A stretch of 64,000 nt of DNA from CAWHQZ01 sp963831645 (GTDB taxonomy: Bacteria; Pseudomonadota; Alphaproteobacteria; Rhizobiales; Aestuariivirgaceae). Position numbers and translations under genes: made by a program. The stretch covers positions 62,001 through 126,000 of the forward strand of contig CAWHQZ010000014.1 of the NCBI GenBank assembly GCA_963831645.1. The letters run 5' to 3'. Below, piece after piece: positions 17,689 through 25,540 of this stretch. The notes below the pieces were generated by a model, which was not told where the DNA came from, searched no databases, and saw only the letters and a list, made by a program, of their open reading frames with translations. The stretch's first letter is position 1, and every line of letters starts with the position of its first letter.

Positions 17689-17857
17689 CGAGGACGTGAC
17701 CGGCGGGCTTCCGGATCTCGACGCGATCTCCGGGATAGCTGACGGAGAGCTGGAGGAGTGCATGGTAGGCTGGGTGCACCACCGCTTCGTCATCGAGGCA
17801 GATGGAAAGCTCTATAAGCTTGTTGTTAAAGGAGACAAGGTGACGTTGATTGAGTGA
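17663..17857 (+). CDS. Small hypothetical protein or displaced C-terminus of the 17281 gene
   Basis: 64 residues (MRLVGYALNEDVTGGLPDLD start; VIEADGKLYKLVVKGDKVTL end), overlapping the previous gene by 26 bp. The pattern of short strands looks like a small beta domain. Without a ribosome site immediately upstream it is more likely the true tail of the preceding protein than a separate gene. Confidence 0.4.
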   Translation: MRLVGYALNEDVTGGLPDLDAISGIADGELEECMVGWVHHRFVIEADGKLYKLVVKGDKVTLIE

Positions 17858-18295
17858 CGGGACATTAAGCGGCTTGAGAGCTGTTTGTTGCCCTGCGGAG
17901 TGACTATTGCGGATGCGTACGCTGCTGGGTGCGATTCCGCCGTGGTTTGGTTCGGCACCGTCTATGATTCGAACATGCCAGCCTATGCCGGGGCGGTGGT
18001 GAAATCGTTCCGTGGCCGCGACGGGTGACGTGTCGCGCCGATTTGCTGTTGGTCTATGGCGATCCCCATCGCCAACATCAAACTCGTAGAGGATCTGGAG
18101 AAGAACTCCTCGAGATCATGAAGCACGGAAACATCAGTAAGAACAGCCTTTGACCCCCGGGGACGTCGGCTTGAGGCAGATTTGGTTGAAATACTCCTCG
18201 AGTGTCCATTCTTTAACGCGCTCAAAGAGGCGACCCCTGTCTCGCGCCTGGCGCCGCACCGGCCGTTTGGAGGAATCTTCGATTGGCCCAGTCTC
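17858..18295. other. 438-bp interval without a supported gene
   Basis: Short open frames on both strands have no motif or start signal. Fragments such as VVWFGTVYDSN on the plus strand look like eroded coding sequence. No repeat or tRNA scar was seen here. Confidence 0.4.
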
Positions 18296-19408
18296 TTATT
18301 GGTCGACCGGCGCCACCCTCAGCCAATCGATCTCCATGGCATGCACGAAGGGCATATAGTCACGGTAGTGCCCCACCTTGAATTTGGTCACCGACGGCTT
18401 GCGGGGATCGGGCTCATAACCGATTTTGCCAGTTACCCGCACAATGAATTGCTCTCCGGCATGGACTTCAATGGCGGCTTTGCCCGAGCGACCCGCCTCG
18501 ACGCGGTAGCTCATCTCGACCCACTGCCCGAGGGCTGAGGGCAGGATGGGGTTCGCACCGTATTCGGTGTGGAGATCCGCTGTGCAGGGTTTGCCTTCAT
18601 CCGGGGGTTTCGTCCACTCGCAGTACTGCGCCGGGCCGTCGCTCCATACGTCTTTCGAACCGTCCGGGTTCGGCGCCGAAGCCACCTTGCAGCGGCAGTG
18701 CTCGTCCTGCACGGTGACGTGGAGCACCCCGTCATCGAAGCGCTGCGCCAAGAACGGGCTCGGGCCCTCCCCTTTTTCGAATTGACTGTTATAGGAGTCG
18801 CTCAACGGCTCCTGCTTCCACTGGGCGGTGACCCAGCGTATCGAATTCTTTCGGTCTTCGATCTCAGCGGGCATTCGGAACCGCAAGGAATAGCGATGAG
18901 GCTTGTCGGCTTCATGTTGGTGGGGTTTCTGAAATCGCAACTCCTGGCGCTGTATGCACAGATTTTCTTCGCCGGCGGCGAGGGCGCGGCGCATGACCTC
19001 CTCGGTGCAGTAAGGATTTTTCAGGGGCTTTTTCTGCAGCGGCCGCGGCAGACCCGGCGGTTCCGGCAGGTCGGGTTCACGAGCAGTCTCGCCGCCCTTG
19101 TCATAGTGGACGAAGGCGAGCGAAGCGGCGGGCGGGCGGCATTCGTAGTTGGATACCTTGTAGTGACAAACATTGCCCCCGAGCGAGGCCTCATTGACGG
19201 TGATCTGTACGATACCATCGCCGCCCTGGCCCGGATCGGGAAGAAACTCGATCGGCGCCTCCTTCATGTCGATCTGGCAAGGGCACCAGTATCGCCAGTT
19301 CAGTTCGCGGCTGTCGAATTCATCCTTGAGCGATGTTTGAGCCGCGGCAGGCGCGGCGGGAAGTCCGCCGATCAACAGGGCCGAGAGGAGCGAGAGAGCG
19401 AGCCGCAT
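18296..19408 (-). CDS. Exported polysaccharide lyase-like protein
   Basis: 370 residues from ATG 19408, chosen because it begins a clear signal peptide (MRLALSLLSALLIGGLPAAP, cut after AAAQ). The body resembles the heparin-lyase-type beta-jelly-roll family (Polysacc_lyase). It has an early DEFDSRELNWRYWCPCQ, a central RYSLRFRMPAEIEDRKNSIR with VTAQWKQEP, and a late WVEMSYRVEAGRSGKAAIEV, with FKVGHYRDYMPFVHAMEIDW as the closing strands. Eight cysteines fit a periplasmic or secreted protein. The likely role is cleavage of an acidic polysaccharide by beta-elimination; the substrate cannot be told. It is divergent from the DUF992 gene. Confidence 0.7.
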   Translation of the reverse strand: MRLALSLLSALLIGGLPAAPAAAQTSLKDEFDSRELNWRYWCPCQIDMKEAPIEFLPDPGQGGDGIVQITVNEASLGGNVCHYKVSNYECRPPAASLAFVHYDKGGETAREPDLPEPPGLPRPLQKKPLKNPYCTEEVMRRALAAGEENLCIQRQELRFQKPHQHEADKPHRYSLRFRMPAEIEDRKNSIRWVTAQWKQEPLSDSYNSQFEKGEGPSPFLAQRFDDGVLHVTVQDEHCRCKVASAPNPDGSKDVWSDGPAQYCEWTKPPDEGKPCTADLHTEYGANPILPSALGQWVEMSYRVEAGRSGKAAIEVHAGEQFIVRVTGKIGYEPDPRKPSVTKFKVGHYRDYMPFVHAMEIDWLRVAPVDQ

Positions 19409-19516
19409 ATCAGCACCAATTTTCGCAGGGCCGTCTCCCATCGCTCAGCCTCTATCGGGCTTTCCGCTATGCTACATTAAAAGGGGTCCGAGTACCTAGG
19501 TGCAAGGAGTCATTAA

Positions 19517-19993
19517 ATGAAATGTCTGCGTAGCGCGTTGCTGCTTGCCGCCATTATCGTCCGCGCCTTCCATACGGAGACCGCGTCGGCTGCCGCCGGC
19601 GTCAATGTCGGTATCCTCAACTGCACCATCGAGGGCGGCGTGGGATGGATCTTGTGGTCGTCCAAGGGAATGGAGTGCACTTTCCGTCCTGTGGGCGGCC
19701 CGCCGGAGTACTATGTCGGCTCGGTCAGGAAGTACGGCCTCGACATCGGGGTGACCAATGTCGCCTTCGTCAGCTGGATGGTATTCGCGCCCGGCGCGAT
19801 TGATCCTGATGCGCTGGCAGGCAGCTACGTCGGCGCTTCCGGGGAGGCAAGCGTGGGTCTCGGGCTCGGCGCCAATGTGCTCATCGGCGGAACCTACAAG
19901 TCCATCGCTCTGCAACCGGTGAGCGTGCAGGGCCAGACGGGCCTCAACCTTGCCGTCGCCATAACGCGGCTGGACCTCGAATACGCCGAATAG
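19517..19993 (+). CDS. DUF992 family exported protein
   Basis: 158 residues with a signal peptide (LRSALLLAAIIVRAFHTETA) and the family pattern: VNVGILNCTIEGGVGWIL, then C-T-F (MECTFRP), YVGSVRKYGLDIGVTN, ALAGSYVGASGEASVG and LGLGANVLIGGTYKSIALQP. DUF992 proteins are common in Hyphomicrobiales and have no known function. The two cysteines likely form a disulfide in the periplasm. The start has AAGGAGT 8 nt upstream. Confidence 0.82.
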   Translation: MKCLRSALLLAAIIVRAFHTETASAAAGVNVGILNCTIEGGVGWILWSSKGMECTFRPVGGPPEYYVGSVRKYGLDIGVTNVAFVSWMVFAPGAIDPDALAGSYVGASGEASVGLGLGANVLIGGTYKSIALQPVSVQGQTGLNLAVAITRLDLEYAE

Positions 19994-20072
19994 CATCGCC
20001 GACCCATACATATCGATGTGCGGGTCAGCGTCGGGACCCCAAACTATGTAGACCAACCAGACCTGAGCAGGA

Positions 20073-20579
20073 CTACCACAGCAAGGCAAGACCAATACCG
20101 GTCAAGAGGAGACCGGAAAAGTACATGATGACTATGCTTCGTCTTGACTGGAACGAAGCATGTGAAGCCCTCGCCGTCACGGCATCGCTTGGTCGTGGCA
20201 GTCGCCGAGATAACCAGGGCGGCATCGGAACAGAGACGGGAGGCGTGGCCAGTGCAGGGTCCGGCAGAACGCCTTGCGCCATGGCGCTACGGGCGGCGCG
20301 CGTTCGCTGGTCGGCTGGCAAGTCGAGAATATCTTCGTCGCTGTAGCCGAACTGCTGGAGAACCGAGATTTCCTGCTCAAGTGACAGGGCTGGCGTCGAA
20401 GGCCGCTGGGGCAGTCTGGGGGCCATCGGCGCGGTGCTTGGCGCCGGACCTATCGGAACCGCCCGAGGCGGAGCGCGGGGAGCGGTTCCAGGCTTGGGTG
20501 GTGGTGGCGGCTCGGCGGCGAGCCGGCGGTTCATCTCTAATGGTCTGGATTTCCTCTCCGACGGCAACCGCGGCAGCAA
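20073..20579 (-). CDS. Hypothetical proline-rich protein with C-terminal membrane anchor
   Basis: 168 residues in the longest frame, possibly starting at the internal Met near 20531. The N-terminal third is a Pro/Ala/Arg linker (PPPPPKPGTAPRAPPRAVP). The middle has a helical segment (LSLEQEISVLQQFGYSDEDI, then LDLPADQRTRAARSAMAQGV). The end has one hydrophobic helix (IVIMYFSGLLLTGIGLALLW), so it looks tail-anchored with its bulk in the cytoplasm. An alternative upstream start in another frame (MRSIKYLVAAAVAVG near 20601) hints at a frame change. No family recognised. Confidence 0.45.
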   Translation of the reverse strand: MLPRLPSERKSRPLEMNRRLAAEPPPPPKPGTAPRAPPRAVPIGPAPSTAPMAPRLPQRPSTPALSLEQEISVLQQFGYSDEDILDLPADQRTRAARSAMAQGVLPDPALATPPVSVPMPPWLSRRLPRPSDAVTARASHASFQSRRSIVIMYFSGLLLTGIGLALLW

Positions 20580-20820
20580 CTAGATACTTGATGCTTCGCA
20601 TGGCGCTCCTCCACGAGTGAACCCCGTAAGGCCATCGCCCCCAGCGGGACAGGGGGCACCCGCCGGGGCATTTACCTTGGCTGCTGCGCCGCATCGGAGA
20701 GGGGATACGACCGCTGGAAACGTCAAGGCAGCCGAAGGTTCCTGCAGCGGAGTTAAAGGCGGGTTAACTTCCGACGGGCCGGCCCAGCTGCTGCTCGACC
20801 CCACCTCCTCTCCGGCATTG

Positions 20821-22062
20821 TTACCCGACCAAAGCGCGTTCTTTGACGAGCGGCAGGCGTTTCAGGTGCGCGTCGAGCTTTTCGGTGACCCGCTTGCCTT
20901 GCGGCAGGTTCGTCTTCTCGGCATGCCACACGTCCAGAAAACGCGCGACGGTTTCCTTCGCGGCGTCGAGCACTGGCTTCTCGGGCAGACCCGCCTTCGC
21001 CGCGAGATAGGAGAGCTCGTCGAGCGTGAACTCATCAAAGCGCTTGGCGCGCACGAATTTGAGCGCCGCCTCCTCGTCATCCATGTAAGCGATCGTCGAT
21101 ACGAAATCGTAGGCTGGCGAGAGCACTGGCGTGCGCCGGTCCGGATAGATCAGCGACCAGTTCTTGAGGTGCATATCGGCATTGCCGATCAGCGTATTGA
21201 ACGTCAGCCGCCGGATAAATTCCGCGATCCCGGCCTCGCCGGTTTCGGCGGCAAGGACAGCGGCGATATTGCGGTAGCTCGCCTTGCCGTATTTGTCGTC
21301 GGGATAGACGCCGAATACCTGCGCGAAGTCCTCTGTGTGGACCGGGCCCTCGGGCGTGCGGTCAAACCGCGCGATCGCGAGCGCCTGCCCGCGCAGATCG
21401 CCGATCCCGTCCGGCAGGTTGTCGATGCTGTCGACGTCCACGAGGGCGATTTCAGGCACTTCGATGCCGACGCGGCGCGCCAGCGTGAGCATCGCAAATT
21501 CGTTTTCGGGCACGCCCTCAAAGCGCGCTGACGGCAGCTTGACGATCCATGAGCCGCCGACACCCTGCGCGGGAATTGTCAGGCCTTTGGTTGCCCTGCC
21601 GTCATGAACAGCCGAGAACTTGAGCTGGACGCCAGCAAGGGAGAAGCGCAAGGCGTTCTCTTTGCGCTCCTGCGCGCCTTTCCCGCCATCATCCAGGCCC
21701 GGCGGCCAAATCTCGGCATCCGCAGGCTCGACCGAGAGAGCGCCGGGCAGGTCGCGGCCCAGGGCCCAGAGCAGGAAGAATTCGCGTTCGGCATTCACGC
21801 CGGCGCGCGCAGCGAGATACGCCCGCAGGTGGCCTTCCGGCAGCAGGTTCGAAAAGTAAGGCAGCAGACGCTTTTGCTTGACGGGCCACTGCGTGATGAG
21901 GGAACCAAACTCGTCCTTGAACGACAGGCCGAGCATCGGCCGGTTCTGATCGGCGACATAATCGTCGGTGAAGCTGAACAGCGTCCGGTCGCCCTGCACG
22001 TGCGTGAGCGTGCCGATCAGCGCGCCGTAAAGGCGGACATTGAGGAGGGAGATATCAGCCAT
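20821..22062 (-). CDS. hipA: HipA-type serine/threonine kinase toxin
   Basis: 413 residues from ATG 22062, overlapping the hipB stop by 8 bp. It has the HipA N-terminal domain (about 1-110, with SFTDDYVADQNRPMLGLSF and PYFSNLLPEGHLR) and the kinase-like domain. RFSLAGVQLKFS is the phosphate-binding loop region, WIVKLPS carries the ATP-binding lysine, NEFAMLTLARR follows, and FNTLIGNADMHLKNWSLIY carries the catalytic Asp/Asn pair with SPAYDF for metal binding. In E. coli HipA phosphorylates glutamyl-tRNA synthetase and triggers dormancy. The target here is unknown. No lesion is visible. Confidence 0.92.
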   Translation of the reverse strand: MADISLLNVRLYGALIGTLTHVQGDRTLFSFTDDYVADQNRPMLGLSFKDEFGSLITQWPVKQKRLLPYFSNLLPEGHLRAYLAARAGVNAEREFFLLWALGRDLPGALSVEPADAEIWPPGLDDGGKGAQERKENALRFSLAGVQLKFSAVHDGRATKGLTIPAQGVGGSWIVKLPSARFEGVPENEFAMLTLARRVGIEVPEIALVDVDSIDNLPDGIGDLRGQALAIARFDRTPEGPVHTEDFAQVFGVYPDDKYGKASYRNIAAVLAAETGEAGIAEFIRRLTFNTLIGNADMHLKNWSLIYPDRRTPVLSPAYDFVSTIAYMDDEEAALKFVRAKRFDEFTLDELSYLAAKAGLPEKPVLDAAKETVARFLDVWHAEKTNLPQGKRVTEKLDAHLKRLPLVKERALVG

Positions 22063-22711
22063 GGGCGTTCTCCTCATCCTCATCAAGACGGTAGGCGGGC
22101 CGCGGCAGGGCAGCGGGGGAGATGCCGCGGGCGGTCTGGCTGCGCAGCTGCCGCAAGGTATCTGCCGCCTCGGTCAGAGAGCGTAGCGTTTCGGGCGGTA
22201 GCGCCTTGCCACTTTCGGCAGCCTCGCGGATTGCTGCCAGCTGCTTCTTAAGCGGCTCGTAGGCCTTGCGGGCCTCGGCGAAGAGCGTGCTGAGGTCGCG
22301 GCCGGCGCTCTGCAGATTTTTCAAAGACTGAAGGCTGTCCTGCAGCTGCGCCAGTGCCGCAAGGTCAGGATAGAGCGCCCGCGCGCTTTTGACGGCTTCC
22401 AGCGTCCGCTCGAATTCCCGAACCGCCTTCGCGGTGTTCGCCGGCAAGGGCGCCGCCCATGCGGGGACGGTGCTGCGGACCACCGTCTCCACAGCGGCAA
22501 CGGCTTTGCGGGGGACCAGCTTGAGTTCGAGATCGAGGACGCGCGCCAGCTCGATCAGGCTCGATAGCCGGATGTCCGTGCCGCCGCTCTCGATCTTCGA
22601 GATATGGCTTTGCGGCAGGCCGGTGCGCGCGCTGAGAGAGCGCTGGCTGAGGCCTTTTCTTTCCCGCGCCTTTTTCAGGGCGTCTAAGATATCCTTGGTT
22701 GCATAGCTCAT
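22055..22711 (-). CDS. hipB: HipB-type antitoxin/regulator with long C-terminal extension
   Basis: 218 residues, far longer than E. coli HipB (88). Residues 8-70 form an Xre helix-turn-helix (KGLSQRSLSARTGLPQSHIS, then RLSSLIELARVLDLELKLVP). From about 100 onward is a heptad-rich helical region (EFERTLEAVKSARALYPDLA; QLQDSLQSLKNL; EAADTLRQLRSQTARG) that probably forms a coiled coil. The protein should neutralise HipA and repress its own promoter through the 22724-22748 palindrome. The extension may provide HipA contact or oligomerisation (inferred). Confidence 0.88.
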   Translation of the reverse strand: MSYATKDILDALKKARERKGLSQRSLSARTGLPQSHISKIESGGTDIRLSSLIELARVLDLELKLVPRKAVAAVETVVRSTVPAWAAPLPANTAKAVREFERTLEAVKSARALYPDLAALAQLQDSLQSLKNLQSAGRDLSTLFAEARKAYEPLKKQLAAIREAAESGKALPPETLRSLTEAADTLRQLRSQTARGISPAALPRPAYRLDEDEENAHG

Positions 22712-22723
22712 GATAAGCTTTTA

Positions 22724-22748
22724 TATATCAATTCTGTATAGTGATATA
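22724..22748. promoter_or_regulatory. Likely hipBA operator
   Basis: TATATCA (22724-22730) and TGATATA (22742-22748) are perfect 7-bp inverted arms separated by 11 bp, 13 bp upstream of hipB, in a strongly AT-rich stretch that also looks like its promoter. HipB proteins bind such short palindromes; the assignment is by position and symmetry. Confidence 0.65.
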
Positions 22749-22861
22749 GTTTAGCATATCGATAGTTGCAAGCCGATCTCAAACTGTGGTGACAACCCCT
22801 GCCGAGGTTGCGTCGATCGTCTCAGGCGTGCCGAGGTGACCGCCGGTCCGCTCGACAATTT

Positions 22862-23539
22862 TCAAGGTTGCGCGAGCGCGCGCAGTGTCATGCGCTTGTA
22901 GGCGCTCACCAGCGCGTCACCTTCACTGCGTCCGACCGAGATCGCCAATCGCATCGTCGCTTCCCCCAGCTGCCAGACGAGAAAGGCCGTAGCGGCGAGT
23001 TGCTTTCGCGCGGCGCCGGGGTGAACCCGTGACATGGCCTTCACGAGCAGCGAACCGTTCGCCCGGCTTTGCGCCAGTTCGATCGCCGCCAGCTGCTTGT
23101 CCGCCTGCATGCCCGACCAGATGTCGCGCATCACCGGCTCGGCGAGGAAGATCCGGTAGTATTGGTCGACCAGGCTCGCAAAGGCCTCGCACAGCCCGTC
23201 GACATCACGAACCTCCGCCAGCGCCGCCTCGATGCACTTGCGGCTTTCCGCGTTGTAACGCTCCGCCAGCGTGCGGATGATCGCGCTCTTGTCGGGGAAG
23301 TACTGATAGAGCGAGCCGATCGAGATTTCCGCCAGCTGCGCAACGTCGCTCATCTTCATCAGATCGCTGCCTTTCTCGGCAACGAGCGCCGCGGCGGCCG
23401 CCAGGATGCTTTCGAGCCGCTCGCGACTGCGCCGCTGTGCCGGCGTGCGCCGGGGAGATGCGGCCGGCGCCGGCGGATCGGCAGCCTGGCGGCTCGGGCG
23501 AACCAAATCGAGTCTCTGCTGGGGATTCCGGCTTGACAT
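22862..23539 (-). CDS. TetR-family transcriptional repressor
   Basis: 225 residues. An N-terminal helix-turn-helix (RERLESILAAAAALVAEKGS, then QLAEISIGSLYQYFPDKSAI) is followed by the all-helical ligand domain typical of TetR regulators, preceded by a basic Pro/Ala-rich leader of about 35 residues. It is divergent from the NmrA-like gene, with 67 bp between the starts containing palindromes. It most likely represses that gene and itself until a small molecule binds. Confidence 0.87.
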   Translation of the reverse strand: MSSRNPQQRLDLVRPSRQAADPPAPAASPRRTPAQRRSRERLESILAAAAALVAEKGSDLMKMSDVAQLAEISIGSLYQYFPDKSAIIRTLAERYNAESRKCIEAALAEVRDVDGLCEAFASLVDQYYRIFLAEPVMRDIWSGMQADKQLAAIELAQSRANGSLLVKAMSRVHPGAARKQLAATAFLVWQLGEATMRLAISVGRSEGDALVSAYKRMTLRALAQP

Positions 23540-23571
23540 CCAAAATGTGAGTGTTTATCACGTTTATAAAA

Positions 23572-23586
23572 GTGAGTAAAACTCAT
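23572..23586. promoter_or_regulatory. Probable TetR operator between divergent genes
   Basis: GTGAGT-AAA-ACTCAT is an almost perfect palindrome (one mismatch). A second weaker one, GTGA-N7-TCAC, lies at 23547-23561. Both sit in the 67-bp gap between the TetR and NmrA-like starts, the usual place for a shared operator. Confidence 0.5.
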
Positions 23587-23606
23587 GTTAGCAGGAGGTT
23601 GTCATC

Positions 23607-24548
23607 ATGACAAACATCAAATCGAGAGAAAGCGTGACCCTGGTTCTCGGCGGCACCGGCAAGACCGGCTCCAGGGTGGCGAGCCTGCTGCGCCAGGCAG
23701 GTCACCCCGTGCGGATCGGCTCCCGCGCCGGCGAGCCGCCCTTCGACTGGGAGGACCGTGACACATGGGAACCGGCGCTCCAGAGGGTGAAGGCTGCGTA
23801 TGTTGCGTTTCAGCCTGATCTGGCCGTGCCGGGCGCCTTCGAGACCGCGCAGGCGTTTTTCCATCGGGCAGTCAATGGCGGGGTCGAGAAGCTGGTGCTG
23901 ATATCGGGCCGCGGCGAAGCGGAGGCGGAGCGGGCCGAGCAGGCGCTCCGGGAGACGGCTGCGGATTGGACCATCCTGCGTTCGAGCTGGTTCGCGCAGA
24001 ATTTCAGCGAGAGTTTTTTCCTCGCCCCTATCCTGGCAGGCGAGCTCGCCCTGCCGGCCGGTTCGGTCGCCGAGCCCTTCGTCGATGTCGACGACATCGC
24101 CGACATTGCGTTCGCCGCCCTGACGGGGAAGGATCACATCGGCCAGCTCTACGAGATCACGGGTCCGAGAGCCTTGACCTTCGAGCAGGCGATCTCTGAG
24201 ATCGCAGACGTGACCGGGCGGGACATCAGGTTCACTGAGGTCTCGCCCGACGACTATCGCGCGGAGCTGGTCCGCCAGGGCGTGCCTGAAGCCTACATCG
24301 ACCTCGTCGTCTACCTGTTCACCACCGTACTCGACGGCCGGAACACGCCATGGCCGACGGCGTGCAGCGGGCGCTCGAGCGCCCGCCCCGCGACTTCTCG
24401 GACTATGTGCGGCGGACGGCAGCTACCGGCGTCTGGGGCGGCGGCCATGCCTGACGGCATGCTCTTCGTCCTGACCTTCGCACTCCTTGATTCCCAGCGC
24501 ATTAGGGGACTACCAGTAACAGGCAGAAATCTCTCCGCCGGGACCTAA
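23607..24548 (+). CDS. NmrA-like NAD(P)-binding oxidoreductase, C-terminus frameshifted
   Basis: An extended Rossmann protein: LVLGGTGKTGSRVASLL at residues 12-28 is the dinucleotide loop, LILI-type strands follow (VEKLVLISGRGE), and WTILRSSWFAQNFSE and FVDVDDIADIAFAAL are family blocks. The family includes NAD(P)H-quinone reductase QdoB/YtfG-like and redox-sensing proteins. Near 24345 the expected ending (MADGVQRALERPPRDFSDYV, then RRTAATGVWGG) moves into another frame, whose natural stop is at 24454. The current frame runs to 24548 with an unrelated tail. A clear GGAGG site precedes the start. Regulated by the divergent TetR gene. Confidence 0.8.
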   Translation: MTNIKSRESVTLVLGGTGKTGSRVASLLRQAGHPVRIGSRAGEPPFDWEDRDTWEPALQRVKAAYVAFQPDLAVPGAFETAQAFFHRAVNGGVEKLVLISGRGEAEAERAEQALRETAADWTILRSSWFAQNFSESFFLAPILAGELALPAGSVAEPFVDVDDIADIAFAALTGKDHIGQLYEITGPRALTFEQAISEIADVTGRDIRFTEVSPDDYRAELVRQGVPEAYIDLVVYLFTTVLDGRNTPWPTACSGRSSARPATSRTMCGGRQLPASGAAAMPDGMLFVLTFALLDSQRIRGLPVTGRNLSAGT

Positions 24549-24598
24549 AAGGTGTTGCCCGCAAGGGACTGCTGGTCGAGCTGCGGCCGGGGGCACCA
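24547..24598 (+). repeat. tRNA-Leu 3'-end repeat, copy 4 (most degenerate)
   Basis: GTTGCCCGCAAGGG followed by a damaged T arm and GGGGGCACCAAT repeats the 3' end of copies 1-3, with the GGTTCGA loop reduced to GGTCGA. The bases after CCA (ACAACCGCG..GCGTCA..GCTGAG..GCAAT) resemble those after copy 2 (GCAACCGCG..GCGTCATGAACGCTGAG..GCAAT). It marks the right boundary of the accessory region. Confidence 0.7.
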
Positions 24599-24632
24599 AT
24601 ACAACCGCGATGCGCGTCAGGCTGAGGTCGCA

Positions 24633-25517
24633 ATGGTGAGCAAGGCGGCCACGAGTTTCTGGGCGGCCATCCGCGCCGCGCCGAAGCAGATCGACTTGCC
24701 GCTCACCAAGCGCCGGGAGGCAGGGGAACATGCCGAAGATGCCACTGCGGAACCATCGGGTCTGACTTACCTCCCTGCTCCGGACGTTGGTGGGTTGTGG
24801 GCAATACCTGCCGAGGCGCGACGCGGAGCGGCGATCCTCTACCTGTTCGGCGGCGGCTATGTCCTGGGGTTCGCCCGGCTCACGTCGCAAGACGGCCGGA
24901 CACCTCGCGCTGGCGGCAAAGGCTGCGGTTCTGGTGCCTGACTATCGACTGGCGCCCGAAAACAAGTTTCCGGCGGCTGTGGAGGATGCAGTCAGAGCTT
25001 ATGGATGGCTGTTGGAAAAAGATTGCCGGGCCGAACGAGCGGTCATTGCCGGCGATTCGGCAGGCGGAGGCTTGGCCGTCGCTTGCGGGCTCGCCATGCG
25101 CGATCGGGGGCTGCCGAAGCCGGGAGGAATTGTCGCCATCTCGCCGTGGGCCGACCTCACGTGCGCCGGTCAGAGCATGACCGACAATCGATCAAGGGAT
25201 ATTGAATGCACCCGAGAGGGCCTGCTGGCGATGGCGCAGGACTATCTGGCGATGGCAGACCCACGCACCGCGACCGCATCACCGGTTCTCGGCAGTTACG
25301 AGAGAATGCCGCCGCTCCTGTGCATCGTAGGAAGCGAAGAAGTGCTGCTCGACTACTTCGTCCGGCTGGTTCGCGCCGCCGGGCTGGCCTGGCATCGATT
25401 TCCTCGCTCCACATTGCAGAGGGCATGCAGCATGTGTTTCCGATCTGGTCCGGGGTCTTTCCGGAAGCTGCCGCCGAGATCAGTGCGATCGGGAAGTGGA
25501 TCGTGGAACGAACATAG
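24633..25517 (+). pseudogene. Alpha/beta hydrolase (HSL-type esterase), two frameshifts
   Basis: The reconstructed 290-residue protein shows the oxyanion loop LYLFGGGYVLG (usual HGGG, here Phe-Gly-Gly-Gly), DYRLAPENKFPAAVEDAVRA, the nucleophile elbow AGDSAGGGLAV, SPWADLTC, and a C-terminal GMQHVFPIWSG carrying the catalytic His. The three pieces are in three frames, with changes near 24885 and 25395. Intact members hydrolyse short acyl esters. The gene starts 35 bp after tRNA scar copy 4. Confidence 0.82.
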
Positions 25518-25540
25518 CCAACCAATGCGATGATCCGCGG

